Assembly (NCBI GenBank): GCA_020851035.1
Contig: JADZDM010000005.1
Location: 248,001 to 312,000 of the forward strand
Source: Gemmatimonadaceae bacterium
GTDB lineage: Bacteria > Gemmatimonadota > Gemmatimonadetes > Gemmatimonadales > Gemmatimonadaceae
Reading direction: 5' to 3'
Length of the DNA stretch: 64,000 bases
Below are positions 7,082-15,758 of this stretch, piece by piece (position 1 is the stretch's first letter; each line of letters begins with the position of its first letter). The position numbers were made by a program, and so were the translations under genes. The notes under the pieces were generated by a model. It searched no databases. It was not told where the DNA came from and worked only from the letters and a program-made list of their open reading frames with translations.

Positions 7082-8692
7082 ATGTCACCTGCCGTCACGC
7101 GTCTCTGTCACCGCGTCGCTGCCCCGGGCGTCGCCATCCTGCTCACTGCCTTCGGGGCGGCCCGCGAGGTCGTCGCGCAGCGGCCTGCGGCGAAGCCCGC
7201 GTTGATCGTGTTCCTGACGGTCGACCAGATGACGCCGGACTACTTCGCGCGATTCGGGCGCGAGCTCACCGGCGGGCTCGGGCGGCTCCAGCGTGGTGGC
7301 GTGCTGTACACGAACGGGTACCAGGATCACGCGACCACCGAGACGGCGCCGGGGCACGCGAGCACGATGTCGGGGCGCTTTCCGTCACACACCGGCATCG
7401 TGCGCAACAACGCCGGCGTGAACGATGCCACGCATCCCGTGATCGGCGGCGGGGCGCCGGGCGCGTCGCCGTTCCGGTTCCAGGGCACGACGGTCACCGA
7501 CTGGCTGGTGGCGGCGGACCCGCGGACCCGGGTGCTGTCCGTGAGCCGGAAGGACCGTGGCGCGATCCTTCCCATCGGGCGCTCGAAGCAGCCCGTGTTC
7601 TGGTACGCCAGCGACGGGCGGTTCACCACCAGCCGCTGGTATGGGGACACGCTGCCGACATGGCTGGTGCGCTTCAACGAGCGCCGGCTGCCGCATCGCA
7701 TGGCCGGCACTGCCTGGACCCTGCTCCGTCCCGCGGCGACGTATCCCGAGCCGGACAGCGTGGGCGTCGAGAGCGGTGGCCGCGACGTCACCTTCCCGCA
7801 CCGGCTGCCGTCCGACACCGTCCAGGCGCTGCGCGCGCTTCCCGATGATCCCCGGATGGACTGGCTCACGCTGCAGGCGGCGCTGGCCGGCGTGCATGCG
7901 ATGGGGCTGGGACGCGGGCCATCCACGGACCTGCTTGCCGTCTCCCTGTCCACGACCGACGCCGTCGGGCACCGGTACGGTCCCGACTCGCGCGAGATCC
8001 ATGACCAGGTGCTGCGCCTGGACCGGTCGCTGGGCGAGTTCATCGACTCGCTCTACACGCTGCGTGACTCGTCGCGCATCGTGTTCGCCCTGACGGCAGA
8101 CCACGGTGTGCAGCCGTATCCCGAGCTGCATTTCGCCGGCCAGCCCGGTGCCACGCTGCGCGTCGACCCGGCGCCCGTGATGAACGCTGCGCTGGCGGCG
8201 TTGCGCGCGCGCGGACTCGACTCCACCGCACTGGACTTCGAGTACGGCATGGTCTTCGCGGATTCCGCTGCCTTCCGGCGCGGCGGCGTGCCCCTCGATT
8301 CCGTGCTGACCGCCATGGCCGCTGCCTTCCGCCTGGTGCCCGGTGTGGCGCGCGTGGACCGCGTGCGCGACCTCGCGCGCGCAGACACCGTGCGCGACGC
8401 GATCGCACGGCGATGGATCCACGCCATTCCGCCGGCGCTGCCGGTGGTGCTGGTCGTGTCACCGAAGCCGTACGTGTACTGGGCCGGCGTGACGTACGCC
8501 ACGCACGGCACGCCGAACGACCGCGATGCACGGGTGCCGATCCTGTTCCAGGGCCCCGGGTTCGCGCGCGGGCGGCGCATCACGCGCGCCGTGCGGGTGG
8601 TGGACATGGCACCGACGCTCGCGCGGCGCGCCGGCGTGACCCCCACCGAGCGCCTCGACGGCGTCGTCCTGCGGGATGCCTTCCGGCGGTAG
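7082..8692 (+). CDS. Secreted alkaline phosphatase superfamily hydrolase (PafA-like)
   Basis: Probable periplasmic phosphomonoesterase or phosphodiesterase of the alkaline-phosphatase superfamily. The N-terminus is a signal peptide (hydrophobic stretch about 13-35). Metal ligands and nucleophile are visible: VDQMTPDYFARF (first Asp), ATTETAPGHASTMSG with the nucleophilic Thr as in PafA, a ligand region in STTDAVGHRYGPDS, TADHGVQPYPE, and ATHGTPNDRDARVPILF with the last His. Length (536) is close to PafA of Bacteroidota. It begins 47 bp after argD on the same strand but has no arginine connection. Substrate is not predictable; phosphate scavenging is the likely role. Confidence 0.85.
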   Translation: MSPAVTRLCHRVAAPGVAILLTAFGAAREVVAQRPAAKPALIVFLTVDQMTPDYFARFGRELTGGLGRLQRGGVLYTNGYQDHATTETAPGHASTMSGRFPSHTGIVRNNAGVNDATHPVIGGGAPGASPFRFQGTTVTDWLVAADPRTRVLSVSRKDRGAILPIGRSKQPVFWYASDGRFTTSRWYGDTLPTWLVRFNERRLPHRMAGTAWTLLRPAATYPEPDSVGVESGGRDVTFPHRLPSDTVQALRALPDDPRMDWLTLQAALAGVHAMGLGRGPSTDLLAVSLSTTDAVGHRYGPDSREIHDQVLRLDRSLGEFIDSLYTLRDSSRIVFALTADHGVQPYPELHFAGQPGATLRVDPAPVMNAALAALRARGLDSTALDFEYGMVFADSAAFRRGGVPLDSVLTAMAAAFRLVPGVARVDRVRDLARADTVRDAIARRWIHAIPPALPVVLVVSPKPYVYWAGVTYATHGTPNDRDARVPILFQGPGFARGRRITRAVRVVDMAPTLARRAGVTPTERLDGVVLRDAFRR

Positions 8693-8717
8693 GCCCCCGC
8701 GGACGCCGGGGACGCCG

Positions 8718-9314
8718 GTGATCCCGATCGAGCGGGCCTTCGATGCGCTCCGCTTCGGCGCGGCGCGCACGCTGAACCTCCGCGACGGGCTGCCGACGGT
8801 GGCGCAGGCGGAGAGCCGGGTGGAGGCCTGGCTTCGGCAGTGCCAGGCCGATGGTGGCGGCGATGCGCTGGTCATCACGGGGCGTGGCCTGGGCAGCCTG
8901 GATGGCGTGGGACGCGTGCGCGAGGCCGTGCTGCGGCGCTGCACGCATCTCAAGCGGCTGAACGTCGTGACGGCGGTGCGCGAACATGGACCCGGCGCGC
9001 TGGTGGTGACGGTGGCCTCGCTGCGCGCGCTCGTCGACGCACCACGCCTCCGCACCGGGCGCAAGACGCCGGTGCAGCCGGCCGGGCCGGGCGAGCTGGC
9101 TGCGCTCCCCGACGACGTCCAGGCGCTGCTGCGCGCGGTCGCCATCCTCAGCATCGAGCGGCTCGGTGTGCGTGCGCCGGCCGCGGGGATGATCGCCGAC
9201 GAGATGCGCGCACAGTTCGGTGCGATCGCCCCCGGCATCGTCGGCGCCGCCGATCCCACCGCCGCGCTGCGCGACACGGTGACGCGACTGCTGCAGGACC
9301 TGCGCGAGGAATGA
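8718..9314 (+). CDS. Smr-like domain protein
   Basis: About 198 residues. Residues 15-95 resemble the Smr domain (the C-terminal nuclease-type domain of MutS2): LNLRDGLPTVAQAESRVEAW, then ALVITGRGLGSLDG, VREAVLRRC and GPGALVVTV, the usual beta-alpha-beta-alpha-beta order. The canonical LDLHG and HGxGxG motifs are altered (LRDG, TGRGLGS), so catalytic ability is doubtful. The C-terminal 90 residues are helical and unrecognised. I chose the GTG at 8718 because GGGGA precedes it by 5 bases; an ATG at 8676 overlaps the previous gene and would add Pro/Gly-rich residues. The function is unknown; nucleic-acid binding is possible. Confidence 0.6.
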   Translation: MIPIERAFDALRFGAARTLNLRDGLPTVAQAESRVEAWLRQCQADGGGDALVITGRGLGSLDGVGRVREAVLRRCTHLKRLNVVTAVREHGPGALVVTVASLRALVDAPRLRTGRKTPVQPAGPGELAALPDDVQALLRAVAILSIERLGVRAPAAGMIADEMRAQFGAIAPGIVGAADPTAALRDTVTRLLQDLREE

Positions 9315-9393
9315 CCCCGGTGGCGGTCGCGCGACCGTCGCCTCGACACCAGTGACACCTGTCCACCGCATCCCCTTCCCCAACCCCGCCGCC

Positions 9394-11502
9394 ATGTCAC
9401 GACCATCCCGCCTCCTGCTGCTGGCCGCCGCATTGCCCGCCGCACTCGGCGCGCAGGCGCCGCTCACCGGCTACCAGGGCACCGCCGCCAGTGCCGTGCA
9501 ACGCGACCTCGAACGACGCGCCATCGCGGTGCCGTCGGCGGATTCGTCGCGCCGCATCGCGCGCGTGCTGTCGCGCGAACCGCACGTCGCCGGCACACCG
9601 GCGCAGGAGCGCACCCGCGACTACGTCAACGGTGAACTGCGCCGGCTCGGGCTGCGTGTCGAGACCCGCAGCTACCGCGTGTACCTGCCGCACGCCACCG
9701 GCGTGCAGGTGTGGCGGGTGGCGCCCGCGCCGATGGAACTGCCGGTGGACGAGCCGGCGATCGGCAGCGATCCCGTCTCGGCGCTTCCGCAGTATCCCAC
9801 CGTCAACGGCTACAGCGCGGCAGGGGACGTGACCGGTGAGGTGGTGTACGTGAACTACGGCCTGGTGGAGGACTACGCGCGGCTGGACGCGATGGGCGTG
9901 TCGGTGCGCGGGAAGGTCGTGATCGCGCGCTACGGCCGGAGCTTCCGCGGGATCAAGGCGCGCGAGGCGGAGCAGCACGGTGCGACCGCGATCCTGATCT
10001 ACAGCGATCCCGGCGACGACGGCTACGCGGCCGGGGATGTGTACCCCGAGGGCCCGATGCGCAACGCCCGCGGCGTGCAGCGCGGCAGCGTGTACAACGG
10101 CTACGGCGATCCGTCCACGCCCGGCTACGGCGCCACGGTGAACGCGCCGCGGGTGCCGGCGAGCGAGATGGCGATTCCGCACATCCCGGTGGTGCCGGTG
10201 TCGTACGGCACCGCGGCGGCGCTGCTGGAGGGGATCCGCGGCACCGGCATCCAGCAGGGCTCGGGATGGCAGGGTGGCCTGCCGTTCCGCTATCACGTCG
10301 GTCCCGGCCCCGTGCAGGCACGCGTGCGTGTCACGCTCGACGACGCGCCGTTCAAGATGATCCACAACACCATCGCGACGCTGCCCGGGCGCGCGAGCGC
10401 CGACGAGGTGATCGTGATCGGTGGGCATCGCGACGCGTGGGGGGCGGGAGCCGGCGACAACGTGAGCGGCATCACCAGCATCCTGGAGTCCGCACGCGCG
10501 GTGGTGCGCGCACTCGACGGCCGGTCGCCGGCGCGCACGCTGGTCTTCGCCACCTGGGATGCCGAGGAGTGGGGCATGCTCGGCTCGACCGAGTTCGTGG
10601 AGGACGATTCACTGCGCCTGCAGCGCGGCGGCGTGGCGTACCTGAACCTGGACGTGAGCGCGACCGGCCTCGATTTCGGCGCCGGCGGCTCGCCGTCGCT
10701 GCGGGCACTCACGCGCGAGCTGGCGCGGGAGGTGCCGGATCCGCGCGGTGCCGGCTCGATCTACGCTGCCTGGCGCGCGCGGGCGGGCGTGTCCGACTCG
10801 ACCGAGCCGGCGATGGGTGACCCCGGCGGTGGCTCCGATTTCGCGGGCTTCTACAACCACTTCGGCATTCCGCACGCCGACTGGGGCTTCGGCGGCCCGG
10901 GTGGCGTCTACCACTCGGCGTACGACTCGAACCGCTGGATGGAGCAGTTCGGCGACACCGGCTACGTGGCGCATGCCGCGGCCGCGCGGCTGGCGGCGGC
11001 GATGCTGCTCCGCCTGGCCAACGCCGACATCGTCCCATACGACTACGCGGAGTTCGGCCGCACCATGCGGCGGTACACGGACCGGACCAGCCGGCTGCTG
11101 GCGTCGATCGGGGCCGGTGACGCGGCGCCACTGGACGCGGCCTGGGTGCGGTTCACCGACCGCGCGGTGGCGTTCAACCGCACGCGTGACAGCGTGCTCG
11201 CGCGTGGCGGCGTGGCGCCGGCAGCGTTGCGCACGGCGAACGCTGCGCTGCGCCAGGTGGAACGGCGGCTGTCGCGGCCAGAGGGATTGCGGTCGCGAAA
11301 GTGGGTGCGCGGCGTGATCTACGCGGCCGACGTGGACAACGGCTACTCGACGATGATCTTCCCGACGATCGGGGAGGCGGTGCGCGCAGGGGACGCGGCG
11401 CTGGCCCGCTCGGAACTGGCCGACCTGGTGTCGCGCATCGGCACGGCGGGGGCTGCGCTGGACGAGGCGCGCAGCGCACTGGCCCCGACCGGCGGGCGGT
11501 GA
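9394..11502 (+). CDS. Secreted M28-family zinc peptidase (glutamate carboxypeptidase II-like)
   Basis: Exported zinc aminopeptidase or carboxypeptidase. With the ATG at 9394 the protein has 702 residues and begins with a signal peptide ending near ALGAQAP; the upstream GTG (9352) would spoil it. Order of parts: an N-terminal segment, a PA domain (roughly 120-270), the M28 catalytic domain with GGHRDAWGAGAGDN, WDAEEWGMLGSTE, GGGSDFAGFYNHFGIP and YHSAYDSNRW carrying the zinc ligands and catalytic Glu, and a C-terminal helical TFR-like dimerisation domain. This architecture is that of the glutamate carboxypeptidase II/transferrin-receptor group. Its role is probably extracellular peptide degradation for nutrition. 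Confidence 0.88.
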   Translation: MSRPSRLLLLAAALPAALGAQAPLTGYQGTAASAVQRDLERRAIAVPSADSSRRIARVLSREPHVAGTPAQERTRDYVNGELRRLGLRVETRSYRVYLPHATGVQVWRVAPAPMELPVDEPAIGSDPVSALPQYPTVNGYSAAGDVTGEVVYVNYGLVEDYARLDAMGVSVRGKVVIARYGRSFRGIKAREAEQHGATAILIYSDPGDDGYAAGDVYPEGPMRNARGVQRGSVYNGYGDPSTPGYGATVNAPRVPASEMAIPHIPVVPVSYGTAAALLEGIRGTGIQQGSGWQGGLPFRYHVGPGPVQARVRVTLDDAPFKMIHNTIATLPGRASADEVIVIGGHRDAWGAGAGDNVSGITSILESARAVVRALDGRSPARTLVFATWDAEEWGMLGSTEFVEDDSLRLQRGGVAYLNLDVSATGLDFGAGGSPSLRALTRELAREVPDPRGAGSIYAAWRARAGVSDSTEPAMGDPGGGSDFAGFYNHFGIPHADWGFGGPGGVYHSAYDSNRWMEQFGDTGYVAHAAAARLAAAMLLRLANADIVPYDYAEFGRTMRRYTDRTSRLLASIGAGDAAPLDAAWVRFTDRAVAFNRTRDSVLARGGVAPAALRTANAALRQVERRLSRPEGLRSRKWVRGVIYAADVDNGYSTMIFPTIGEAVRAGDAALARSELADLVSRIGTAGAALDEARSALAPTGGR

Positions 11503-11538
11503 GTCCGGGACTGTCGGTGCCGGTGCGGCACCGCCGGT

Positions 11539-12636
11539 TCAGTCGCGGCGCCGCAGGTCGTCGAGGGTGACGGGGCGTGGCGCCGGCAGGGGCGATTCCG
11601 GCGCCACGACACGATCCGCGACGGGATCGCGTCGATCACCGATGGAGACCACGCGCTCGATCGGACGCGCATGCAGGGAGGGCGACGTGGGCGGCACATG
11701 CCCTTCCATCACGGTGCGCGGGTGAGCCGCGGCCGGTCGTCCGGCAGCGCTGCCCGGTGCGACAGCGGGTGCCGCCTCGATCCGAGCCGCCTCGTGAAAC
11801 GCCACTGGTGCCGGCGCCTGGTCCCCACCTGGCGTGTCCGCACTGTGGCTGTCCTCGGTGGGACGCAGGTCAAGCCAGGCCGGCGCCTCGAAGATCGGGG
11901 AGAGCGCGCGCAGCGGTTCGATGGCGGCGATGGCAGCGCGCCCCTCCTCCGTGCCATGGGTGCCATCTGCGCCCGTGCAGACGCAGCGATACGCGCCGGC
12001 GGGATCGATCAGTGTCGGTCCACCATCGAAGAGTGCGTCTGCCACGGCCAGCAGCGGATTCTGTCTTCCGCCCAGCGTGACGACCTGCCGTCGCAGCAGG
12101 GCATCGACGAGGTCGGGGCGTGGTGCCCCGCCCGGCAGCGACAGAAAGCGACGGCGATCCGGCGGGAGGCGATCGTCGAAAACCGTGGGCTGTGACATGA
12201 GGACGATCCCACGCATCGGCAACCCGCGCAGGAACGCCTCGGGCAGCACCTGGAGGTCGATGGCGGGGTCCTGTCCCGAGGGGCAGGCACCGACGTAGGT
12301 GAGGTGCGTCACATCGGTGCGCTGCAGGCGGAGTGCGCGCGCGAGTGCCACGGGTGCCGGCGCGACGGCAACGGTGACGTCGTCGAGGTTGGCCTCTCGC
12401 TTGCAGAGTTGCGAGAGCGCGAACGGGCATGAACACTGCACGACCGGACGGCGGCCGCGAAGCTGCGCGAGTCGCAGTGTCTCGCCGGCGACGAGTTCGT
12501 CACCGAGGCTCGCCGGCACGACCGCATCGAACCCTGCTGCCAGCGCTGCGTGCAGCAGCTGGACCGGGTGCGCAGGCGCCGCCGCGAGGAACGCGTCGTT
12601 GCCGAGGATTGCGATCGAGTATGGCGGAGCGCTCAC
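11539..12636 (-). CDS. Orphan [FeFe]-hydrogenase large-subunit-like protein
   Basis: The first ~210 residues resemble the C-terminal (H-cluster) domain of iron-only hydrogenases and Nar1-type relatives: an IAILG start, a helix with ALAAGFDAVVPASLGDEL, the segment VVQCSCPFALSQLCKRE in place of the usual SSCCP motif, VAPAPVALARAL, then LTYVGACPSG where hydrogenases have GPC(M/I)AKK. Other cysteines form RCVCTG. No ferredoxin-type N-terminal domain is present and the active-site motifs are altered, so hydrogenase activity is unlikely. The last ~110 residues are Pro/Ala-rich and probably disordered. The GTG at 12636 is preferred to an in-frame TTG at 12708 because the family begins there and composition changes upstream. 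Function unknown; Fe-S binding is possible. Confidence 0.5.
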   Translation of the reverse strand: MSAPPYSIAILGNDAFLAAAPAHPVQLLHAALAAGFDAVVPASLGDELVAGETLRLAQLRGRRPVVQCSCPFALSQLCKREANLDDVTVAVAPAPVALARALRLQRTDVTHLTYVGACPSGQDPAIDLQVLPEAFLRGLPMRGIVLMSQPTVFDDRLPPDRRRFLSLPGGAPRPDLVDALLRRQVVTLGGRQNPLLAVADALFDGGPTLIDPAGAYRCVCTGADGTHGTEEGRAAIAAIEPLRALSPIFEAPAWLDLRPTEDSHSADTPGGDQAPAPVAFHEAARIEAAPAVAPGSAAGRPAAAHPRTVMEGHVPPTSPSLHARPIERVVSIGDRRDPVADRVVAPESPLPAPRPVTLDDLRRRD

Positions 12637-13099
12637 GCGAGGCGTGCCGTGGGAGGGGATTGCAGCTGGCTTACGGCTCAGATCGGTGGCAACATGCTTG
12701 CCAACCAACCTCTACCGCAAAACTGCACCACGTGCCTCGAGGCAAATGCTGTCTAACAGCATGCCCTGATTGAACTTGCATGTGTGGAGCGTCCTCGCAC
12801 GCATCGTCGCGTGGCAATGGGATACCGCGTCCGTCAGAACGGGCTGTTGCGTCGGAACCTCAAGTTTGGCACAGCCCGTCTCAGAATCTTAAAACGTCAC
12901 GGGCTGCTTTGCATTGTTAGAGACGCCTGAATATCGCGAATTGCCTCGCCAGGTGTTTTCTCGTCGTGGGGCGATGGTTTCGCAGCGCGACCGGCTAGCG
13001 TTGGGCTGGCTCCGCGACGGCACCGCGGATCCGGGTGTACCTGGCGCGCGACCGGTCAGCGCCCGCACTTCCCTTCCGGCTCAGCCCTCGATCCGCCCC
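12637..13099. other. Noncoding stretch with lower GC
   Basis: This divergent intergenic region of about 460 bases is visibly less GC-rich than the flanks, especially 12660-12960. It must carry promoters for the flanking genes. An open frame from 12914 continues into the rhodanese gene but its N-terminal part has no recognisable protein character. I see no tRNA, riboswitch or clear operator. Confidence 0.4.
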
Positions 13100-13432
13100 A
13101 TGCCCGCTCCTGCGCTCGTCGAACTGACCCCGGCCGAAGTCCGTGAGGCCATGCGCTCCCGCCCAGACGTCACGCTGGTGGACGTCCGGGAGCCCGCCGA
13201 ACATGCGATCGCGCGCATCGAAGGTGCCGTGCTGATCCCGCTTCGCACGATTCCGCAGCAGCTCGAGGCGCTGCCGCGCGACCATGAGATCATCCTCTTC
13301 TGCCACCACGGGATGCGGAGCGAGATGGCCGGACGTTTCCTGCTGGCGCAAGGCTATGCCCGGGTGGCGCACCTTCCGGGCGGGATCGATCGCTGGAGTG
13401 ACGAGGTGGACCAGGCCGTCCCGAAGTACTGA
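13100..13432 (+). CDS. Single-domain rhodanese
   Basis: A 110-residue rhodanese module, possibly a sulfurtransferase or redox-related carrier. The fold markers are LVDVREPAEHAIARI, IPLRTIPQQL and the active loop CHHGMRS, whose cysteine would carry the persulfide; PGGIDRWSDEVD closes the domain. I start at ATG 13100 because upstream residues are low-complexity and lie in the AT-richer spacer. It is followed after three bases by the esterase gene, so the two are probably cotranscribed. Physiological partner is not evident. Confidence 0.85.
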   Translation: MPAPALVELTPAEVREAMRSRPDVTLVDVREPAEHAIARIEGAVLIPLRTIPQQLEALPRDHEIILFCHHGMRSEMAGRFLLAQGYARVAHLPGGIDRWSDEVDQAVPKY

Positions 13433-13435
13433 GGC

Positions 13436-14347
13436 ATGCTGCGGGCCATCGCCGCTGGTTCCGGGACGGCCGTGATGCTGCACGCGATGCGGTATCGCTG
13501 GCTGCTGGCACGCACCCGCGCGGCGGAGTCGGCCCGCCTGCCGGTCGGATCCGATGGCATCGTGCCCGGCGCGGAACCCTTCACGCTCCCGGGCAGCGAC
13601 AGTCATGCCGCGCTGCTCGTCCACGGGTTCGGTGACACGCCTCAGACGGTGCGGCAGCTCGGTGACTACCTCAATCGCACACACGGCTGGACGGTGCGCG
13701 GCACATTGCTGCCGGGCCATGGCCGCGACCTGCGGGCGTTCGATCGGTGCGACGCGACGGCGTGGCGGACGCATGTCCATGCCGAGTACCGGCAGCTCCG
13801 TCAGCGCTACGACACCGTGGTGCTGGTCGGGTTGTCGATGGGAGGTGCCCTGACGACGATCGAGGCGGCCGCGGATCCGTCGCTGCCGGCGCTGGTGCTG
13901 CTGGTGCCGTACCTCACGCCGCCGGCCCGTGCCGAGCGACTGGCGCCGATCGCGCCGCTCATCAACCTGATGGTGCCGTACCTCAGGGGGGGCGACCGCA
14001 ACGCCTCGATCTTCGATCCTGACGCCCGGGAGCGCTCGCTGGGCGCGGGGGCATCACCTCCCCGGCGGATTGCCGATCTCGTGGCGGTGGCGCACGACGC
14101 GCGCTTTGCCGCCGCCGACGTGCAGGCACCGACGCTCCTGATCCATTCGCGCAGCGACTACCGCATCCCGGTACCGCTGGCGGAGCGGCACCCTGGCTTC
14201 TTCACGGCGGCGCGGGTCTGCGAGCAGCGCTGGATGGAGGGGAGCGGGCACGTCATCACGGTGGATTTCTGCCGCGAGACGGTGTGGGCCGAGACCGCGG
14301 CGTGGCTTGCGCGCCACGCGGGCGCGCCGCGCCATCGCACGTCCTGA
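13436..14347 (+). CDS. Alpha/beta hydrolase (esterase or monoacylglycerol lipase-like)
   Basis: A 303-residue alpha/beta-hydrolase-fold enzyme. The oxyanion region is ALLVHGFGDTPQTVR, the nucleophile elbow is GLSMGG, the acid is in SRSDYRIPVP and the base in MEGSGHVIT, giving a complete Ser-Asp-His triad in canonical order. The LLPGHGRDLRAF segment after strand 4 is typical of bacterial carboxylesterases and monoacylglycerol lipases of the Est30 type. A hydrophobic stretch near the N-terminus could be a weak membrane anchor. The start follows the rhodanese stop by three bases. Substrate not predictable. Confidence 0.8.
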   Translation: MLRAIAAGSGTAVMLHAMRYRWLLARTRAAESARLPVGSDGIVPGAEPFTLPGSDSHAALLVHGFGDTPQTVRQLGDYLNRTHGWTVRGTLLPGHGRDLRAFDRCDATAWRTHVHAEYRQLRQRYDTVVLVGLSMGGALTTIEAAADPSLPALVLLVPYLTPPARAERLAPIAPLINLMVPYLRGGDRNASIFDPDARERSLGAGASPPRRIADLVAVAHDARFAAADVQAPTLLIHSRSDYRIPVPLAERHPGFFTAARVCEQRWMEGSGHVITVDFCRETVWAETAAWLARHAGAPRHRTS

Positions 14348-14760
14348 CGGGTCACCGGATCAGCCATCTGTTGCACCGCGGCGGCCAATCGCTTGACTGA
14401 TCGGCTGTGGCACCGCGCAAGCAAGGTTGCACAACGCCATTTCAATGCTTCAGTTCGACAAACGAGCCGAGCTCTGCCACACATGAAAGCCAGAGCCCGC
14501 TGCTCTCGCGTAAACACTTGTACACAAGGCGTTTAGGCGGCAAATCGTCCGTCGGATGCGCAGGCGCAGTATGTGGCTCCGGGCAAAAACAGTACAGGTG
14601 CCGTCAAGAAATTTGGCGGACCCTGCTGCAATTGCCCATGGCATGATCCGCGATATGGAAGGGAACGCTGAGATCCGGTCGAAGTTGCCGGGTCGCCGTG
14701 GCTGGGGGCACCGGGCGGTGTCCAGCCGCGCATCCCCTTCCCGCCCGCTCTCGGACCACT
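14348..14760. other. Upstream region of the pilus locus
   Basis: About 410 bases with no convincing gene; the start and middle are less GC-rich than the average. An interrupted palindrome CTTGT-AC-ACAAG lies at 14517-14528. The 3' part (14580-14760) would be the leader of the first pilin gene. I searched it by eye for a cyclic-di-GMP riboswitch because of the pilus context and could not find the required conserved core. Confidence 0.35.
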
Positions 14761-15252
14761 ATGCGCACCGTACGATTTGCGGCCCTTGCCGCGCTCCTCG
14801 TCCCTGCCCTTGCCCAGGCCCAGTCGGCCAACGTGGCGGCAACGGCGACTGTTGTCACGCCGCTGGTGGTGACCGGCGCCGCGCCGCTCGCCTTCGGCAA
14901 TGTCTTCCAGGGCGTGAACAAGACCGTGCTGCACAGCGATGCAGCGAGCGGCCGGTTCAGCATCGCCGGCTTCGGCACCTCGCAGGTGGCGATGACCTTC
15001 ACGCTGCCGGCCTCGCTGGCCAGCGGCGCGAACACGCTGCCGATCGACAACTGGGACATCCGCAGCAATGGCACGAACGTCACCGCCGGCGCGACGGCCC
15101 TCACGGTCGTCAGCGGCACCCCGGTGAACGCCAACCTCGTGGCGAGCAACCTGTACCTGTTCGTCGGTGGCCGCGTCGTGCCGGCCGTGGCGCAGGCCGC
15201 CGGGGCATACACCGGCTCCATCGTCCTCGCAGCCGCCTACACGGGCCTCTGA
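14761..15252 (+). CDS. DUF4402 pilin-like subunit 1
   Basis: A 163-residue secreted subunit. The signal peptide ends at ALAQAQS; the mature N-terminus NVAATATVVTPLVVTG alternates hydrophobic residues like the donor strand of chaperone-usher pilins. The body is all-beta, with GFGTSQVAMTFTLPASL and a closing VGGRVVPAVAQAAGAYTGS motif typical of DUF4402. I start at ATG 14761; the in-frame extension to 14698 would destroy the signal peptide. It is about 80% identical to the next gene, implying recent tandem duplication. It is the first gene of the pilus locus. Role as structural subunit is inferred from the chaperone and usher downstream. Confidence 0.82.
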   Translation: MRTVRFAALAALLVPALAQAQSANVAATATVVTPLVVTGAAPLAFGNVFQGVNKTVLHSDAASGRFSIAGFGTSQVAMTFTLPASLASGANTLPIDNWDIRSNGTNVTAGATALTVVSGTPVNANLVASNLYLFVGGRVVPAVAQAAGAYTGSIVLAAAYTGL

Positions 15253-15263
15253 GGAGCTGAGAC

Positions 15264-15758
15264 ATGAACGCCTCGCGATTCCTCGCCACGGCGGCGGCAC
15301 TCTGTGTCGCCGGCGCCGTGCAGGCGCAGAGCGCGTCGATCCAGGCGACGGCGACGGTGGTCACACCGCTCGTCGTCACCGGAACGGCGCCGCTGGCCTT
15401 CGGGAACGTGTTCCAGGGGGTGAACAAGACCGTGCTCCACGGCGACGCGACCAGCGGCCGCCTGAGTGTCACGGGCTTCGGGACCTCGCAGGTGGCACTC
15501 ACCTTCACGCTGCCGGCGACCCTCGCCAGCGGTGCGAACACGATGCCGATCAACAACTATGACATCCGCATCAACGGCACCAACACGCCCACCGGTGCCA
15601 CGGCGCTGGCGGTCGTGAGCGGGACGCCGGTGAACGCCAACCTCGTCGCGAGCAACCTGTTCGTGTTCGTGGGCGGGCGGGTGCAGCCGACCGCCGCGCA
15701 GGCGGCCGGTGCCTACACGGGATCGATCGTCCTCGCGGCCGCCTACACGGGGCTGTGA
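15264..15758 (+). CDS. DUF4402 pilin-like subunit 2
   Basis: A 164-residue paralogue of the preceding protein, with the same signal-peptide/donor-strand/beta-sandwich plan: cleavage near AVQAQS, then SIQATATVVTPLVVTG. GAGGAG sits 7 bases before the ATG, a strong ribosome-binding site fitting an abundant subunit. It lies 11 bases downstream of subunit 1 and its stop overlaps the start of subunit 3 by one base, so the three are cotranscribed. The region VVSGTPVNANLVASN is identical to subunit 1. Whether both are major subunits cannot be told from sequence. Confidence 0.82.
   Translation: MNASRFLATAAALCVAGAVQAQSASIQATATVVTPLVVTGTAPLAFGNVFQGVNKTVLHGDATSGRLSVTGFGTSQVALTFTLPATLASGANTMPINNYDIRINGTNTPTGATALAVVSGTPVNANLVASNLFVFVGGRVQPTAAQAAGAYTGSIVLAAAYTGL

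Noticed and set aside
14407-14425. TGGCAC near 14408 as a sigma-54 promoter for the pilus locus
   Set aside because: The -12 element at the required distance is AAGC, not TTGC.
14580-14710. Cyclic-di-GMP (GEMM) riboswitch before the pilin genes
   Set aside because: GGGCAAAAAC and GCCGGGTCGCCG resemble the outer parts, but the conserved GGACGCAAAGCC core and pairing are missing.
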